A stretch of 64,000 bases of DNA from the NCBI GenBank assembly GCA_013399305.1, contig VXAI01000193.1:1548035-1612034 (forward strand). The letters run 5' to 3'. The notes beneath the pieces were generated by a model, which saw only the letters and a program-made list of their open reading frames with translations, made no database searches and was not told the origin of the DNA. How positions within the stretch are numbered: position 1 is the first letter of the stretch; every line of letters starts with the position of its first letter. Both the position numbers and the translations under genes were made by a program. Positions 62,601 to 64,000 of the stretch are shown here, in pieces. The stretch is from Rostratula benghalensis. Its lineage: Eukaryota > Chordata > Aves > Charadriiformes > Rostratulidae.

Positions 62601-64000
62601 ATAGGGAAGTAGGACTAATCATGACTATGAATACCTCTGCAAAAAATTACCCTGGATGTTCACAATTACGTACAGCTACTATCCAGAACTTGCAGTTTCT
62701 CTGCAAGGAAGGCACGTGCTTTCAATATATGATCACAATCTTCTTTTAATATAAGGCTACTTAAATTAAAAAAGCAACATGTGAGACATATCTGGTCTGA
62801 GAAATGTGAAAGCAGGAAAGCTGATCCACTTCTTCAGTATTTCTCATTCAAAAAAACATCATTTAACAGGAAATCTGACTACACCATATTCATAGAATTT
62901 CCTCTCCTCTCCCACAGCAGAAACCATTATTTTCAAATTCCATCTGCCTGAAAACTTCTGGCTTCTTTCCATTTCTGTGCTCACCTCTTATTTCCAAGTC
63001 CTTAAGAGAGCCCACACCAGCCATCATGTGAAAACACAAGCATAGCTTTCCTGAAAGTACTTCAAAGAAACTCCTTTCTCAGAGAAAATAGTCAGGATTA
63101 ATAATCCCGCTTCAGGCACAAGCCAAAATACAGTATTCCCAACTTTCTAAAGTTACCAAATCCAAGAAAGAATTGAAATTAATGATCAGATTAAATGGGA
63201 AGAAAGAGAAGGCAATGACCACCTTCATAAGCACTGAATAATAAACAGAGCACAGGTATGGGGAATCTTTCCTGTACGTCTGAGTAAGCTATTTCTGAGG
63301 GCAACAGCAATTTGAGGGTATTTACATCTAATCTTTCTCCCTTCTCTAAGGCTGCAACTTACAGCTGCTTCTTCCTGCAGCTGATGAGGGCTGAAGACAG
63401 TTCATTCTGTCAAAATCACTTGGCCTAGTCAGAAGAGGTCATTTAGCAGCAAAGACAGATGTTTCTCAGCTGATATAACTAAAAGGGAAAATAGAGCAAA
63501 CAAGCCCGAAGAGTCATTTTAGCAACAGGGTATCTGCAACTCCAATTTTAGGTATTGTTCGATTTAGAAAGATGTTATTCATCCAACACTCATTTGCAAA
63601 CTTCAATTTAGGATTAAAGAGCTGCAGATACCATGTATCACACATTCTATTTATTCTTCAAAGAAAAAAAAAAAAAAAGCAAAGAACTTTTCTTAAAGAC
63701 ACATTATTCACTTCGTATCTAACCTGGCATTTCAACTAAACCCAGCTCTTCTGCCAAGTAGCATGATTTCTTGAATACATTCTTCCCTTTCTCACTTCAC
63801 ACTCCTGCCCCTAGATTTTATTGCTCAGCTCTTTCACACAGAAAAAGAGACATTGAATAGAAAAAGGGAAACTGAAGCTAATTATACACCAAAAATACTG
63901 TCAAAGATGAAATGGAGAGGAAATGCTACACATTTTTAAATTAAACTGCTCAATGCCCAAGAAGTTTAGATGCTGGTTACAAAGCTAACACAGAAAAAGC
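59691..64000. other. Intronic sequence, nothing identified
   Basis: AT-rich with A/C-rich tracts (59797-59815, 59930-59985) and a 15-A tract at 63664-63678. No exon, RNA gene or named repeat is recognised. Confidence 0.55.
63664..63678. repeat. Poly(A) tract, 15 A
   Basis: An uninterrupted A run on the plus strand. Confidence 0.92.

Larger units (their letters stand above)
49070..64000 (-). other. ARID1B: ARID1B intron upstream of the exon (partial, at least 14.9 kb)
   Basis: This is intron 5' of the exon in gene orientation. It holds G-rich tracts, the 20-N gap, two CR1 fragments, MIR relics and several AT-rich stretches that resemble conserved non-coding sequence. No upstream ARID1B exon was recognised, so the intron's start lies beyond the window. 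Confidence 0.85.

Noticed and set aside
1..64000. CRISPR arrays, operons, phage or plasmid features
   Set aside because: No regularly spaced repeats and no prokaryotic gene organisation; the DNA is plainly a vertebrate intron.

Overview
This is vertebrate, almost certainly avian, nuclear DNA. The interspersed repeats I can name are CR1 LINE fragments of the bird type; one ends in the bird CR1 tail, an ATTCTATG repeat. The window is AT-rich and intronic in texture, and no ORF longer than about 190 codons looks coding. A 20-base run of N at 50066-50085 marks an assembly gap. Nothing here is prokaryotic: there are no operons, CRISPR arrays or insertion sequences.

The only coding sequence I can support is one internal exon of ARID1B (BAF250B, the ARID subunit of BAF/SWI-SNF chromatin remodelling complexes). 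It lies on the minus strand at 48875-49069, is 195 nt (65 codons), has phase-0 boundaries, and carries an AG acceptor and a GT donor. The rest of the window is therefore ARID1B intron: at least 14.9 kb of the upstream intron (49070-64000) and at least 48.9 kb of the downstream intron (1-48874). Both run off the window.

The introns hold several layers of repeats. (1) About 2.5 kb of a very old, decayed CR1-like LINE lies at about 575-3135 (+), with ORF1-like, ORF2-like and 3'-end segments and most of the reverse transcriptase missing. (2) Four younger, 5'-truncated CR1 copies lie at 8577-9153 (+, internally deleted), 36415-36760 (-), 50352-50585 (-) and 52729-53367 (+). (3) Relics of tRNA-derived SINEs of MIR type lie at 59540-59690 (+) and about 53949-54000 (+), with weaker candidates at 47081-47145 (-) and 12466-12540 (+). 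(4) There are many poly(A), (CA)n and A/C-rich simple tracts. The other notable sequences are a CpG-dense patch with an 11-bp perfect inverted repeat (17981-18075), G-rich and C-rich tracts around the gap upstream of the exon (49717-50100), and AT-rich stretches that could be conserved non-coding elements.

I found no previously undescribed system. The points most worth checking are the frame-neutral ARID1B exon, the GC-rich hairpin, the G/C tracts near the exon, the layered CR1/MIR fossils and the candidate enhancers.
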